A stretch of DNA of 62,715 bases from CAZFER01 sp964517495 (GCA_964517495.1 CAZFER010000033.1:1-62715); one strand, 5' to 3'; positions 1-9,094 are shown, numbered from the stretch's first letter. The notes: generated by a model not told the origin, from the sequence alone. Translations and numbers: made by a program.

Positions 1-742
1 ACCCCACCTCCAGCGCCGCAATCGCCTCCCTTAGGGTAAACTTCTTCTCATAAAGCGCTTTACCAACTATGATCCCGGCTATCTTATCCCCCCCCAGCGA
101 GTCATTCAGCTCAGCGATGGCCTTAATGTGCGAGAGTTCCCCGATCCCGCCTGAGGCGATGATGGGGAAGGGCGTGGCCTGCGCCATGCGTTTGATGGCT
201 TTCAGGTTGGGGCCTTCCAAGGTGCCATCACGGGAAATATCGGTATAAATAACACCACCGATGGGTGATAAATCAAATTCCTGCACCAAATTCATCGCAT
301 CGACGGTGCTGGTGGAACGCCAGCCGTGGGTGGCGACCATTCCATCCCGGGCGTCGATGCCAAGAATAATTCGCTCAGGATATTGATTGGCTGCATTGAA
401 GACCAGATGAGGATTTTCCAGCAGAACACTGCCCAAAATGGCTCGTGATACACCCAGCGTGCCCAACACACAATCGATCGAGGGCATATCTCTTATCCCT
501 CCGCCCAGTTCCGTACGAATATCAATGGCGCTGGTAATCTGCCGGATGGCCTCCTGATTTTGCATCTCCCCTTCACGCGCGCCATCCAAATCAACGATAT
601 GAATCAACTGAGCGCCATCATCCTGCCAAAGTCGGGCCACCTCAGCGGGTTGGTATTCATAGACCGTTTCCTGGTCATAGTTCCCACGCCATAAGCGGAC
701 CACCTTCCCACCGCGTAAATCAATTGCCGGGATAATTTCCAT
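1..742 (-). CDS. hisA: HisA, ProFAR isomerase (3' end off window)
   Basis: This is the phosphoribosylformimino-5-aminoimidazole carboxamide ribotide isomerase of histidine biosynthesis, a cytosolic TIM-barrel enzyme. The reading frame opens with MEIIPAIDLRGGKVV, the diagnostic HisA N-terminus with the catalytic Asp of the AIDL motif, and runs 247 codons to the window edge. The last visible residues (KFTLREAIAALEVG) match the usual HisA C-terminus, so only a few residues are missing. The ATG at 742 lies just after the plsY stop at 749, and hisA is the last visible gene of a der-plsY-hisA transcript. No other his gene is in view. The call rests on the conserved motifs and near-complete family length. 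Confidence 0.93.
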   Translation of the reverse strand, partial: MEIIPAIDLRGGKVVRLWRGNYDQETVYEYQPAEVARLWQDDGAQLIHIVDLDGAREGEMQNQEAIRQITSAIDIRTELGGGIRDMPSIDCVLGTLGVSRAILGSVLLENPHLVFNAANQYPERIILGIDARDGMVATHGWRSTSTVDAMNLVQEFDLSPIGGVIYTDISRDGTLEGPNLKAIKRMAQATPFPIIASGGIGELSHIKAIAELNDSLGGDKIAGIIVGKALYEKKFTLREAIAALEVG

Positions 743-748
743 TAATCC

Positions 749-1372
749 TCAAGCCTCCTCTGTTTTCCCAAATTTGTGTTCTTCGCCCCTCAGCAGCCGT
801 TTGATATTCGAATGGTGACGAATAATCACCAGCAAGGCCGCGAATATCATGAATCCATATATTTCCGGAGAAGGTTTTATTTCCCTATCCATGATCAAAA
901 AGAGCGTCCCAGCGGCAACCAATGTTATAGCCCCTAAAATCGATGCCAACGACATATAGCGTGTTAAAAGCAAAGTGGGTAAAAAAACGGCAAAAGCTGC
1001 TAAAAAGCAAATGGGGGTTAAGGTTAAAAAGACACCAATCGAAACGGCTACTCCCTTGCCCCCACCTCGAAATCCTAAAAACAATGAACAACTATGTCCT
1101 AAAATAGCCAACAACCCAGCCCCAATCGCCAGATAATCATTTTGCGGATAAAACTGATACGCAAATAAGATTCCAGGGACTCCCTTAATGGCATCGATCA
1201 GGAGAACAGGAACACTCTTCGTTGGTCCCAACACTCGCCAGGCATTGGTAAACCCTAAATTCCCACTGCCCACTGTCCGCAAATCGACCCCCTTGATCCA
1301 CTTTCCTGCGTAATAAGCCGTTGGGAACGATCCTAATACATAGGCAATTATAAGGCAAACAACAATCATCAT
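749..1372 (-). CDS. plsY: PlsY, acyl-phosphate:glycerol-3-phosphate acyltransferase
   Basis: This integral membrane enzyme makes lysophosphatidic acid from acyl phosphate and glycerol-3-phosphate, the first step of phospholipid synthesis. The 207-residue protein has the three PlsY signature motifs: GSGNLGFTNAWRVLG near residue 36, the DAIKG segment near residue 60, and GHSCSLFLGFRGGGKGVA near residue 92. These are separated by hydrophobic membrane segments, and the length is normal for the family. Its ATG overlaps the der stop codon as ATGA, which suggests translational coupling. It is followed within a few bases by hisA. The only charged stretch is the C-terminal tail (RGEEHKFGKTEEA), as expected for a cytoplasmic end. 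Confidence 0.95.
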   Translation of the reverse strand: MMIVVCLIIAYVLGSFPTAYYAGKWIKGVDLRTVGSGNLGFTNAWRVLGPTKSVPVLLIDAIKGVPGILFAYQFYPQNDYLAIGAGLLAILGHSCSLFLGFRGGGKGVAVSIGVFLTLTPICFLAAFAVFLPTLLLTRYMSLASILGAITLVAAGTLFLIMDREIKPSPEIYGFMIFAALLVIIRHHSNIKRLLRGEEHKFGKTEEA

Positions 1373-2712
1373 GTTTTCTGTTTTCCCCGCTTCTTTATTA
1401 ACAACCGTAATGGAGTGCCCTCAAATTGAAATGACTTGTAAAGCTGGTTGATTAAATAGCGTTGATAGGAAAAATGGATTCCTTTTGGATCACTGGCAAA
1501 CGCAACAAAAGTTGGAGGCCCAGTGCCAACCTGAGTCCAATAATAAATACGGGGTACCCTGCCTTTATGAACCGAGGGCGGATGCTTGTCCAAAATCCTT
1601 TCCAGCAAGTCATTCAATTGGCTGGTGGGCACACGGTAATAATAGTTCTCCAAAATTCGCTCAACTTGGGGGAATATCCTGTGAACGCGTTGCTTGGTCA
1701 TGGCAGAGATAAACTCGATCGGGGCATAGTGCAAAAAGGGAACCTCGGCTTTGATATCTTTGGCGTAGGCGCCAGCGGTTTGTCCGTCTTTTTCCACCGC
1801 GTCCCATTTGTTTACCAGTATTATAGCAGCCTTTCCCGCATTATGGGCTATCCCAAACACCTTTGCGTCCGTTTCGGTCAGCCCCTCCACCGCGTCGATC
1901 ATCAGCAGGGCAAGATCACACCGCTCCAGGGATTGCTCCATTCGTTTGAGTGAATAATGCTCCACTCCACGGCTCATTTTACCTCTTCGGCGAATCCCGG
2001 CGGTGTCGATTAAAAGATAATGCTGTTCTTTATAAGTGATTTCCGTATCCACCGGATCACGGGTGGTACCTGGTATCGATGAAACAATCGATTTTTCATC
2101 ACCACATAGCGAATTCAACAACGTGGATTTCCCTACATTGGGCCGTCCAATAATGGCAATCCCGGGATATGTAGGGAGTTCTTCCTCTTCTCCCTCTGAA
2201 TCAGGCAAAAACTCCACCACTTCATCCAATAAATCTCCAATCCCCAATCCCTGAAGAGCCGAAATCGGAACAAATGAATCCAGCCCCAATTCATAATATT
2301 CGCTCAAAATCTGATCAACATTGGCAAAATGATCGATTTTATTAACCACCCCTATAATAGGGGCATCCATACGCCTTAAGCGGTCCAAAACCTGATGATC
2401 CAAAGGTGCCGGACCAGATCGGCCATCCAACAAAAAGAGAAAAAGGGAAGCATGCCTGGCGGTTCGTTCAATTCGCTCCTGAACAAACGGAGTTAATGGA
2501 TCTTCATCCGGACCGAAAAAACCACCGGTATCGACGAGATCGAATGTTTTACCATTCCAATCGGCTTTACGGTATTTCGCATCCCTCGTTACGCCGGGTT
2601 GATCATCAACAATTGCCTCCCGGCGGCCAATAATACGATTGAAAAGAGTTGATTTGCCGACATTTGGACGACCGACAATTACAACAGTTGATTTTTTGGA
2701 TTTTACCACCAC
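1369..2712 (-). CDS. der: Der (EngA), double-domain ribosome-assembly GTPase
   Basis: Der is an essential GTPase for 50S ribosomal subunit maturation. The 447-residue product shows two consecutive GTPase domains, each with a GRPNVGKST P-loop (near residues 14 and 189). Each also has a G3 motif (DTGGF, then DTAGI) and a G4 motif (NKID, then NKWD). The C-terminal KH-like domain has the usual features near residue 390 onward (HKGRVPRIYYWTQ). The full family length is present. It is the first gene of the leftward operon with plsY and hisA. The roughly 100-base gap to the divergent gene starting at 2815 must carry its promoter. Confidence 0.97.
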   Translation of the reverse strand: MVVKSKKSTVVIVGRPNVGKSTLFNRIIGRREAIVDDQPGVTRDAKYRKADWNGKTFDLVDTGGFFGPDEDPLTPFVQERIERTARHASLFLFLLDGRSGPAPLDHQVLDRLRRMDAPIIGVVNKIDHFANVDQILSEYYELGLDSFVPISALQGLGIGDLLDEVVEFLPDSEGEEEELPTYPGIAIIGRPNVGKSTLLNSLCGDEKSIVSSIPGTTRDPVDTEITYKEQHYLLIDTAGIRRRGKMSRGVEHYSLKRMEQSLERCDLALLMIDAVEGLTETDAKVFGIAHNAGKAAIILVNKWDAVEKDGQTAGAYAKDIKAEVPFLHYAPIEFISAMTKQRVHRIFPQVERILENYYYRVPTSQLNDLLERILDKHPPSVHKGRVPRIYYWTQVGTGPPTFVAFASDPKGIHFSYQRYLINQLYKSFQFEGTPLRLLIKKRGKQKT

Positions 2713-2814
2713 GCCCAGCTTACATCCTTATTTTCAGTCATTAAAATCTCGATAAGTGGTCAGCCATTTGAAGTGCCATAATTAAATATAATTTCTCTTC
2801 CTTAAGGAAGGAAG

Positions 2815-3939
2815 ATGAAGGGGGTTATCTTGTCGAAAGGATTCCTAAAAAAGTGCCTGTTCGGTTGGCTCATCTTTTGTACTGTCATCGGTTTTTTGTT
2901 TACTCTATTCTTTATTGCAGAATATATTACCTACTTTTCCAAACAAATTTCGCCGGATTTTCGCACTCCCGAAGAACACCATAATAAGCGGGAATTGGTA
3001 CCCTATCTCGTTCTTCAAGCCGAACCCAACATCACCATCCCTACTCATTTTCCCGCGCCGGATGGGACATTTATCGATGGTGAAGCCAAAATCAATCAAT
3101 TCCGTTTTCGCTACGCTGATATCGAAAAACAAAAACCAGATGATGTTAAACGCATTTTTATGCTTGGAGGCTCGGTTGTTTTTAATGGGCCAACCAACCA
3201 AACAACCATTTCCGGCTTTCTCGAAAAACAACTGAATGAACAGGAATCCACTACAACCTATCAGGTCATCAACGCTGGCATGACCGCCTATGTTAGTACT
3301 CAGGAATTAATCCTTCTCACCACCCAAATCCTTGATTTCAACCCCGATCTGGTGATAGTGCTTGATGGATACAATGACTGCCTTATTCCATTGACTCAGG
3401 ATGAACGCCTGGGATACCCCTTTGCATTCAAAACCCTCGAATCAGCCTGGTATCAAACCACCTTCATTTTAAAAGGAATGCGCCAATTCTCATGGGCCAC
3501 CCATCTTGTAAGTGGTTCCCACCTTTTACGCGCCATCAATCCAAACCTATCGTATACCAACCTCATCGAATCCAGCCGCATTAAACGCCGCTCGGATGAT
3601 TTCATCCCTGAAGCGGATATACCCTCCGCCGCCGATCTGCTTATCAAAAATTGGATAAAAATGGCTGATATCCTTAAAGTTAGGAATATTGATGGCTTGT
3701 TCTATCTCCAACCCATGCCCTATGAACGGGAGAAATTTACCCAATTTTACGACTTGGTTGAAGGAGAAATTGAAGAATTGAACACCGATTACCCAGAGTT
3801 TCAATTCACCTCTCTCCGTACATTTTTACGCGACCGGCTGGATCTATTCTATGACGATATTCATACCTATGTTGAAGGAAATCAACTCTACGCAAACCGA
3901 ATGATGGAAGATATGCTTCGCTTGGAATCAACTAAATAA
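2815..3939 (+). CDS. Membrane-anchored SGNH/GDSL-hydrolase-like protein
   Basis: The 374-residue protein has one hydrophobic segment (about residues 12-40), then an extracytoplasmic domain with SGNH-hydrolase features. A GGS nucleophile block carries Ser120. The segment FNPDLVIVLDGYNDC contains the conserved Asn of block III, and a C-terminal DIH (about residues 348-350) is in the position of the catalytic Asp/His pair. SGNH enzymes of this shape de-esterify or acylate surface polysaccharides, but the substrate cannot be read here. An AAGGAAGG ribosome site lies just before the ATG. It is divergent from der and followed by a long gap before glnA, so it is probably monocistronic. Fold call fairly sure, function open. 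Confidence 0.75.
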   Translation: MKGVILSKGFLKKCLFGWLIFCTVIGFLFTLFFIAEYITYFSKQISPDFRTPEEHHNKRELVPYLVLQAEPNITIPTHFPAPDGTFIDGEAKINQFRFRYADIEKQKPDDVKRIFMLGGSVVFNGPTNQTTISGFLEKQLNEQESTTTYQVINAGMTAYVSTQELILLTTQILDFNPDLVIVLDGYNDCLIPLTQDERLGYPFAFKTLESAWYQTTFILKGMRQFSWATHLVSGSHLLRAINPNLSYTNLIESSRIKRRSDDFIPEADIPSAADLLIKNWIKMADILKVRNIDGLFYLQPMPYEREKFTQFYDLVEGEIEELNTDYPEFQFTSLRTFLRDRLDLFYDDIHTYVEGNQLYANRMMEDMLRLESTK

Positions 3940-4291
3940 CCTAAAGGGCTTGTTGAATTAAGAACAAGTGTTCAAAATGAAACAGGCCACATGTGTCCCA
4001 CCTTGAACACCACAGCGGAAATATATCTTAAAACTGGTATGATAAACCGTTTTTGACTCGATTTGCAATCCTGAAAAATTGGCACAATGACTGCTTATAA
4101 CTAGATTTAACAATTCCACCCTTTAGCCGGGGCTCATCAAAAATGTTGTTTGAAAAGTTCCAATCTATTTGTTGGCCATAAAACATATATGGTTGTTTAA
4201 AGGGATTTTTCAAAAATGCAAAAATAAGAATCTAATATTGGCTTCACGCCGATTGGATTTCATAATACCAAAATGAAGGAGAGAAAATAAT
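3940..4291. other. Intergenic region before glnA, with possible insertion-sequence remnant
   Basis: This stretch holds no clear gene. A short hairpin (CTTGTT / AACAAG) lies at about 3949-3968. A minus-strand open frame at 4028-4213 begins MKNPFKQPYMFYGQQIDWNF, which is loosely reminiscent of the start of some IS5-like transposases, but it breaks off after 61 codons. The glnA promoter must lie near 4200-4270. I see no convincing sigma-54 or NtrC site. The ribosome site for glnA is AAGGAGA, about ten bases before the ATG. Confidence 0.35.
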
Positions 4292-5707
4292 ATGACTCCA
4301 CAAGAAGTACTCAACACCATCAAGGAAAAGTCGGTAAAATTTGTTGATTTTAAGTTTCAGGATTTCCCCGGAACATGGCAGCACTTTACCATCCCCTCCC
4401 ATTGCCTGGAAGCGGATTCATTTGAAGATGGATTCGGCTTCGATGGTTCCAGTATCCGGGGTTGGCAGGAAATTAATGAAAGCGATATGCTGATCCTTCC
4501 GGATCCCACTACTGCTTTTGTTGATCCGTTTATCAGCACGCCAACCATATCGTTAACATGCTCGATTTTGGATCCCATAACCAAACAACCCTATAGTCGT
4601 GATCCACGCAATGTCGCAAAAAAATGCGAAGAATTTGTTAAATCCACTGGTATTGCGGATACCATCTTTTTTGGCCCCGAAGCGGAATTCTTCGTCTTCG
4701 ACAGCGCCCGTTTCTGCCAACGCCCAAATTATGCCATGTATGAAATTGATTCCGTTGAAGGGATCTGGAATTCAGACAAAGAGATGGATGGCAAGAATCT
4801 CGGCCATCGTCCCCGACATAAAGAAGGGTATTTCCCTGTGTCTCCCACCGATTCCTTGCAGGATATCCGATCTGAAATGGTTTCAGTGTTGTTGGATTTA
4901 GGTGTGGATGTGGAAGCGCACCACCACGAAGTGGCAACCGCGGGGCAATGCGAAATTGATATGAAATTCGCGCCACTCGTTCTCATGGCCGACCAAATGA
5001 TGATGTACAAATACGTCATTAAAAACGTAGCCAAAGCGCACGGTAAAACAGCAACCTTCATGCCCAAGCCGGTATTTGAAGACAATGGTTCTGGTATGCA
5101 TATCCATTCCAGCTTGTGGAAAGGCGACACCCCACTCTTTGCCGGTGATAAATACGCTGGATTGTCTGATATGGCGTTGCATTACATTGGCGGGATATTG
5201 AAGCATGCATCAGCCATCATCGCATTTTGTGCGCCGACCACCAATTCATATAAGCGGTTGGTGCCCGGTTATGAAGCACCGGTGAACCTGGCTTATTCAC
5301 AGCGGAACCGCAGCGCGGCCTGCCGTATCCCCATGTATTCACCAAGCCCCAAATCCAAACGGGTTGAATTCCGCTGCCCCGATCCTTCCTGTAATTCCTA
5401 CTTCGCCTTCGCCGCAATCGCCATGGCGGGGCTTGATGGAATATTGAACAAGATTGATCCAGGCGATCCGCTTGACAAAAACCTGTATGACTTAAGCCCG
5501 GAAGAACTGGCTCAGGTTCCTCAAGTCCCAGGATCACTCGAGGAGGCCGTAAAAGAGTTGGAAAAAGATCATGAGTTCCTGCTTCAAGGTGATGTTTTTA
5601 CCCAGGACGTGATTGACAAATGGATCGAATATAAACGTGAAACTGAAATCGATCCGCTTCGTTTACGTCCTCATCCCTATGAATTCTTCCTTTATTACGA
5701 CATTTAA
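4292..5707 (+). CDS. glnA: Type I glutamine synthetase
   Basis: This enzyme condenses glutamate and ammonia with ATP to glutamine, the central step of nitrogen assimilation. The 471-residue product has the GSI N-terminal beta-grasp domain (VKFVDFKFQDFPGTWQHF) and the metal- and glutamate-binding core. Core motifs include EAEFFVFD, the NGSGMHIHSSLW segment, and RNRSAACRIP. The C-terminal KNLYDL motif places a tyrosine at about residue 399, the adenylylation site of the GSI-beta subtype, so covalent regulation is possible. The gene stands alone, behind a good ribosome site and ahead of two terminator-like hairpins. Length and motifs are entirely normal. Confidence 0.98.
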   Translation: MTPQEVLNTIKEKSVKFVDFKFQDFPGTWQHFTIPSHCLEADSFEDGFGFDGSSIRGWQEINESDMLILPDPTTAFVDPFISTPTISLTCSILDPITKQPYSRDPRNVAKKCEEFVKSTGIADTIFFGPEAEFFVFDSARFCQRPNYAMYEIDSVEGIWNSDKEMDGKNLGHRPRHKEGYFPVSPTDSLQDIRSEMVSVLLDLGVDVEAHHHEVATAGQCEIDMKFAPLVLMADQMMMYKYVIKNVAKAHGKTATFMPKPVFEDNGSGMHIHSSLWKGDTPLFAGDKYAGLSDMALHYIGGILKHASAIIAFCAPTTNSYKRLVPGYEAPVNLAYSQRNRSAACRIPMYSPSPKSKRVEFRCPDPSCNSYFAFAAIAMAGLDGILNKIDPGDPLDKNLYDLSPEELAQVPQVPGSLEEAVKELEKDHEFLLQGDVFTQDVIDKWIEYKRETEIDPLRLRPHPYEFFLYYDI

Positions 5708-5763
5708 GCCGTAACTGAAGAACTGAATGGTATGAAATGATGATTTAATAATGACTTGTTAGA

Positions 5764-5800
5764 AGCCCTTTACAGTCAACGACTGCTAAAGGGTTTTCTC
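5764..5800 (+). terminator. Rho-independent terminator of glnA
   Basis: CCCTTTACAG pairs with CTGCTAAAGGG (one bulged C), with a seven-base loop, and is followed by TTTTCTCT. It lies about 55 bases after the glnA stop and points in the glnA direction. Confidence 0.8.
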
Positions 5801-5807
5801 TCCGATC

Positions 5808-5850
5808 GGCGGGGCTGATTCCCCCGGCTTTATTAGCCCCGCCCCTTTTA
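5808..5850 (+). terminator. Second GC-rich hairpin behind glnA
   Basis: GGCGGGGCT (5808-5816) pairs perfectly with AGCCCCGCC (5835-5843), leaving an 18-base loop, and is followed by CCTTTTAATT. It probably acts as a back-up terminator. The rest of the gap to 6080 is AT-rich, with no gene seen. It should hold the promoter of the ATPase gene. Confidence 0.5.
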
Positions 5851-6079
5851 ATTCACATGCTCACAATAATTCTATTTGATTTCTTTCCCCCCTTTGAACA
5901 TTGAAGGAACAATGCTTTCCCTCAAACAAACTTTGATATATTGTTCAATATACCGTTAATCTCTCAAAGTATTTATGTTTTTAAGTTTAACCGTATACTA
6001 ATCTTGGAACTTTCAAAAACAGCAACGCTTTAAGAAGTTATTTTGCACCAGGACATGAGGAATCTCGAGGGCATTTAGT

Positions 6080-7198
6080 ATGGCCTATCCGTTGACCAAT
6101 GTAACCATAAAAGGATTCAAGTCAATTCGTTCTTTAAAGGATTTTGAATTGACAAACCTCAATGTGCTGATTGGGGGCAATGGGGCTGGGAAGAGTAATT
6201 TTATAGACTTTTTCCGTATGATGCGAGCCATGATGGAATTACCTTTACCTGATCTCCCCCAAGCAAGTTTAAAAGCATATATCACTGATGGAAGTGGTAG
6301 TGACGATTTTCTCTTCAATGGTCCGAAGAGAACAAAACAAATTGAAGTCGAAACACACTTCGGACCTTACGGCTATCGGTTTGATCTTAATCCTACCAAA
6401 GAGGAAACATTTCTTATTGGTAAAGAAGCGTTTTCTTTAGATCCATACGTTACATTAATAACAAGTATTGATGAAAATTCGAGTTTGCTCCAATTAAAAG
6501 ATGACCAATCAACTATAGGATCAGTATCTGAGATAGCCCATTATATTTATGAATCCATATCTTCTTGGCAAATTCATCATTTCCACGATACCAGCAAATA
6601 TGCTCACATGCGCCGTTCTGAATCGGTTGATGATAATGCTTATTTGCGTTTTGATGGATCAAATATCGCACCTTATTTGTTTTATTTGAAGGAAGATAAT
6701 CCAGAGGTTTATCAACGAATCGTGGATACGATTCGTTTGGTTGCTCCATTCTTTGCTGATTTCATTTTGAAGCCCAATCATAATGAAAAAGTACGGCTTC
6801 GCTGGCGGCAAAAAGGTTCTGATTATCCCCTTAAACCCCATCACCTGTCAGATGGGACAATTCGTTTTATTTGTTTAACGACGGCTTTGTTGCAACCCAA
6901 TCCTCCTTCAACAATGATAATTGATGAACCTGAACTTGGTTTGCATCCATATGCGATTGAAATCTTAGCAGAATTAATTCAAGCCACATCTCAAATAACC
7001 CAGTTGATCATATCCACACAATCCGCTCCCCTCGTCGATTATTTTGATCCGGAGAATGTTGTTGTCGTTAACAGGGAACGTGGTGAATCCATCTTCCGGA
7101 GATTGGATCGAGAGGAATTGGATCATTGGCTTGAAGATTACACGCTCGGTGACCTTTGGCGAAAGAACATCGTCACCGGAGGTCCCGTCAATGAGTGA
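6080..7198 (+). CDS. AAA family ATPase, OLD/RecF-like (AAA_21 type)
   Basis: The 372-residue protein is an ABC-type ATPase without membrane segments. A Walker A motif (GGNGAGKSN, residues 32-40) follows the typical KGFKSI opening strand. An ABC-signature-like HLSDGT lies near residue 255 and a Walker B MIIDEPELGLHP near residue 278. The C-terminus has the D-loop/H-loop region QLIISTQSAPLVDYF. Such ATPases pair with TOPRIM-like nuclease partners in OLD/Gabija/PARIS-type anti-phage systems. Here the stop codon overlaps the start of a DUF4276 gene, so the two are very likely one module. The ATPase call is firm. The defence role is inferred from the pairing only. Confidence 0.85.
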   Translation: MAYPLTNVTIKGFKSIRSLKDFELTNLNVLIGGNGAGKSNFIDFFRMMRAMMELPLPDLPQASLKAYITDGSGSDDFLFNGPKRTKQIEVETHFGPYGYRFDLNPTKEETFLIGKEAFSLDPYVTLITSIDENSSLLQLKDDQSTIGSVSEIAHYIYESISSWQIHHFHDTSKYAHMRRSESVDDNAYLRFDGSNIAPYLFYLKEDNPEVYQRIVDTIRLVAPFFADFILKPNHNEKVRLRWRQKGSDYPLKPHHLSDGTIRFICLTTALLQPNPPSTMIIDEPELGLHPYAIEILAELIQATSQITQLIISTQSAPLVDYFDPENVVVVNRERGESIFRRLDREELDHWLEDYTLGDLWRKNIVTGGPVNE

Positions 7199-7799
7199 TA
7201 GTGTTCGAGTCAATATCATCATCATCGTGGAAGGGCAAACTGAACAAACGTTTATACGAGATGTTTTATCTCCAGAATTAGCGCAGAAGAATTTGTATTT
7301 ATATCCTGTATTAATTGGGAAACCCGGCCACAAAGGTGGGAATATTGATTTTGAAAGAGCAAAGACCGATATTGGAAATTTTCTTAAACAACGGAATAGT
7401 ACTTATATTACGACAATGTTTGATTATTACGGGATAGACAGAAAATGGCCCGAGAATGAGAAAATACTGCAAATAATTGAAAGCGGATCTCATCTGACTT
7501 CCAACCGAAAGGCGCAGATTCTGGAATCAGAAACGTACCAAGAAATCATAAGTGCATTTCCTGACTATAATACAGAAAGCCGGTTTATTCCCTATTTTGA
7601 AATGCATGAGTTTGAAGCATTGCTTTTCAGTGATCCCGCTATTTTGGCTAAAAAAATAGGGATAGAAATTTCACAAATCAATCAAATAATGAATGAATTC
7701 AACAATCCAGAAGAAATTAATGACAATCCTGATACCGCTCCATCCAAGAGGCTTATGGCTTTAAAAAGAGGTTATCGTAAAGTGCTATGGGTAAAATAG
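7191..7799 (+). CDS. DUF4276 family protein, frameshifted near its 3' end
   Basis: The start chosen is the ATG at 7191, which overlaps the ATPase stop and gives the family-typical N-terminus VNIIIIVEGQTEQTFIRDVL. The acidic EGQTE motif and a later MFDYYG resemble TOPRIM-like acidic sites. DUF4276 genes are commonly coupled to AAA_21 ATPases. The frame closes at 7797-7799 after GYRKVLWVK, but the expected C-terminal family sequence continues in another frame at 7787-7885. One base has therefore been lost, or the sequence carries an error. As read, the product lacks about 32 residues of its C-terminus and may be non-functional. Family assignment is good; biochemical activity is not established here. 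Confidence 0.8.
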   Translation: MSDSVRVNIIIIVEGQTEQTFIRDVLSPELAQKNLYLYPVLIGKPGHKGGNIDFERAKTDIGNFLKQRNSTYITTMFDYYGIDRKWPENEKILQIIESGSHLTSNRKAQILESETYQEIISAFPDYNTESRFIPYFEMHEFEALLFSDPAILAKKIGIEISQINQIMNEFNNPEEINDNPDTAPSKRLMALKRGYRKVLWVK

Positions 7800-7885
7800 T
7801 GACAGAGTCAATTGGCATTCAGGCAATAAGAGAACAATGCCCTCATTTTAATTATTGGCTAAGTAAACTTGTAATATTATCATAA
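7787..7885 (+). pseudogene. Out-of-frame C-terminal tail of the DUF4276 gene
   Basis: Reading from 7787 in the -1 frame relative to the upstream gene gives 32 codons, including IGIQAIREQCPHFNYWLSKL, and a stop at 7883-7885. This is the IR..CPHF..WL ending normally seen in DUF4276 proteins. It therefore belongs to the gene at 7191 and marks a single-base deletion close to 7787. Confidence 0.75.
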
Positions 7886-7955
7886 ACAACCACAACAATC
7901 CATCCATGAATTACAAGTTTTTCTCTTTTGTAAAATATATTGATGTTTAGGAATC

Positions 7956-9059
7956 CTAAGCAGTATTCTTATCCATCCATGAATCATAAAAACTTCTAAA
8001 AGTTTCTTTGGCTATTTCATCGCGGCAGCGTTGCATGAATTCTTGAAAGAAGGTGATGTTATGCACGGTGGCCAGCCGGGAGCCTAATATTTCTCCGGCT
8101 TGGAAGAGATGCCTTAGATAGGCTCGGGTATAGTGGCGGCAGCAATAACATTGACAGTTTGGATCGGGAGGTAGTTCATCTTCCCGATAACGGGCTTGTT
8201 TGACGGAAACCCGTCCATTCCAGGTCAGTAAATGGCTATTGCGCGCTAAACGGGTGGGGATGACACAATCAAACATATCGATGCCACGCTTTATCGCATC
8301 CAAGAAATCTTCCGGTGTTCCTACTCCCATCAAATAACAAGGTTTCTCCTTGGGAAGAATATCGGATAGCGCTTCGCATATCGCCCAGGTTTTGTTTTTA
8401 TCTTCCCCAATCATTAATCCCCCTACGGCGTAACCGGGGAAATCCATGGCGATCAGGCTTTGGGCGCTTTTTTCTCGTAAATCCTGAAACACCCCGCCTT
8501 GGACAATGCCAAACAAGGCTTGATCCTCACGCTGATGGGCTTTCAAACAGCGTTCCGCCCATTGGGTTGTTAATTCAATAGATTGGCTGGCGTACTCATA
8601 GGTGATGGGATAGGGTGTGCATTCGTCAAAACACATGATGATGTCAGCGCCTAAATCATTTTCGAGTTGCATCACACTTTCGGGAGTGAAGCGGTGTTCA
8701 CTGCCATCAATGTGGGATCGAAACGTCGCTCCATCGGAATCAATCTGCCTTAAAGGGGCCAGGCTATAAATTTGAAATCCACCGCTATCGGTTAAAATGG
8801 GACCATTCCAATTCATGAAGGAATGCAGGCCCCCCATCTTTTTGACCAAATCCTGCCCAGGCCGCAGATATAAATGATAGGCATTGCATAGCAGGATTTC
8901 AGAACGGGTTTCGCGCACTTCTTCGGGTGTCAGGGCCTTTACCGTGGCGTTGGTCCCCACTGGCATAAAGGCGGGAGTTTGAAAGGAACCATGCGGGGTT
9001 GTTACTGTTCCCACCCGTGCCGCTCCATCCGTGGAATGAATATGGAATGACAAACTCAT
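7956..9059 (-). CDS. tgt: Queuine tRNA-ribosyltransferase
   Basis: Tgt exchanges guanine for preQ1 in the wobble position of GUN-anticodon tRNAs. The 367-residue TIM-barrel protein shows the standard N-terminus (GTVTTPHGSFQTPAFMPVGT) and the substrate motif DSGGFQ. It also shows the catalytic region CFDECTPYP, GGVF and a C-terminal zinc site CxCxxC followed by His (NCQCYCCRHYTRAYLRHLF). Length is normal. It is the third gene of a leftward run behind the kinase and regulator genes, 35 bases from the regulator stop, and converges with the DUF4276 gene. The co-directional placement may be accidental. No other queuosine gene is in view. Confidence 0.96.
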   Translation of the reverse strand: MSLSFHIHSTDGAARVGTVTTPHGSFQTPAFMPVGTNATVKALTPEEVRETRSEILLCNAYHLYLRPGQDLVKKMGGLHSFMNWNGPILTDSGGFQIYSLAPLRQIDSDGATFRSHIDGSEHRFTPESVMQLENDLGADIIMCFDECTPYPITYEYASQSIELTTQWAERCLKAHQREDQALFGIVQGGVFQDLREKSAQSLIAMDFPGYAVGGLMIGEDKNKTWAICEALSDILPKEKPCYLMGVGTPEDFLDAIKRGIDMFDCVIPTRLARNSHLLTWNGRVSVKQARYREDELPPDPNCQCYCCRHYTRAYLRHLFQAGEILGSRLATVHNITFFQEFMQRCRDEIAKETFRSFYDSWMDKNTA

Positions 9060-9094
9060 TGACGTGCCTTTGCTTTATTGGTTCATTATATTCG

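Noticed and set aside
1462..1953. Plus-strand open frame of 163 codons
   Set aside because: It lies wholly inside der on the other strand and has no protein-like motifs.
4214..4291. Sigma-54 promoter of glnA
   Set aside because: A TGGC with a following TTGG was seen, but the GG/GC spacing and the -12 GC do not fit.
4729..5130. Minus-strand open frame of 133 codons
   Set aside because: It is the antisense of glnA, whose motifs are unambiguous.
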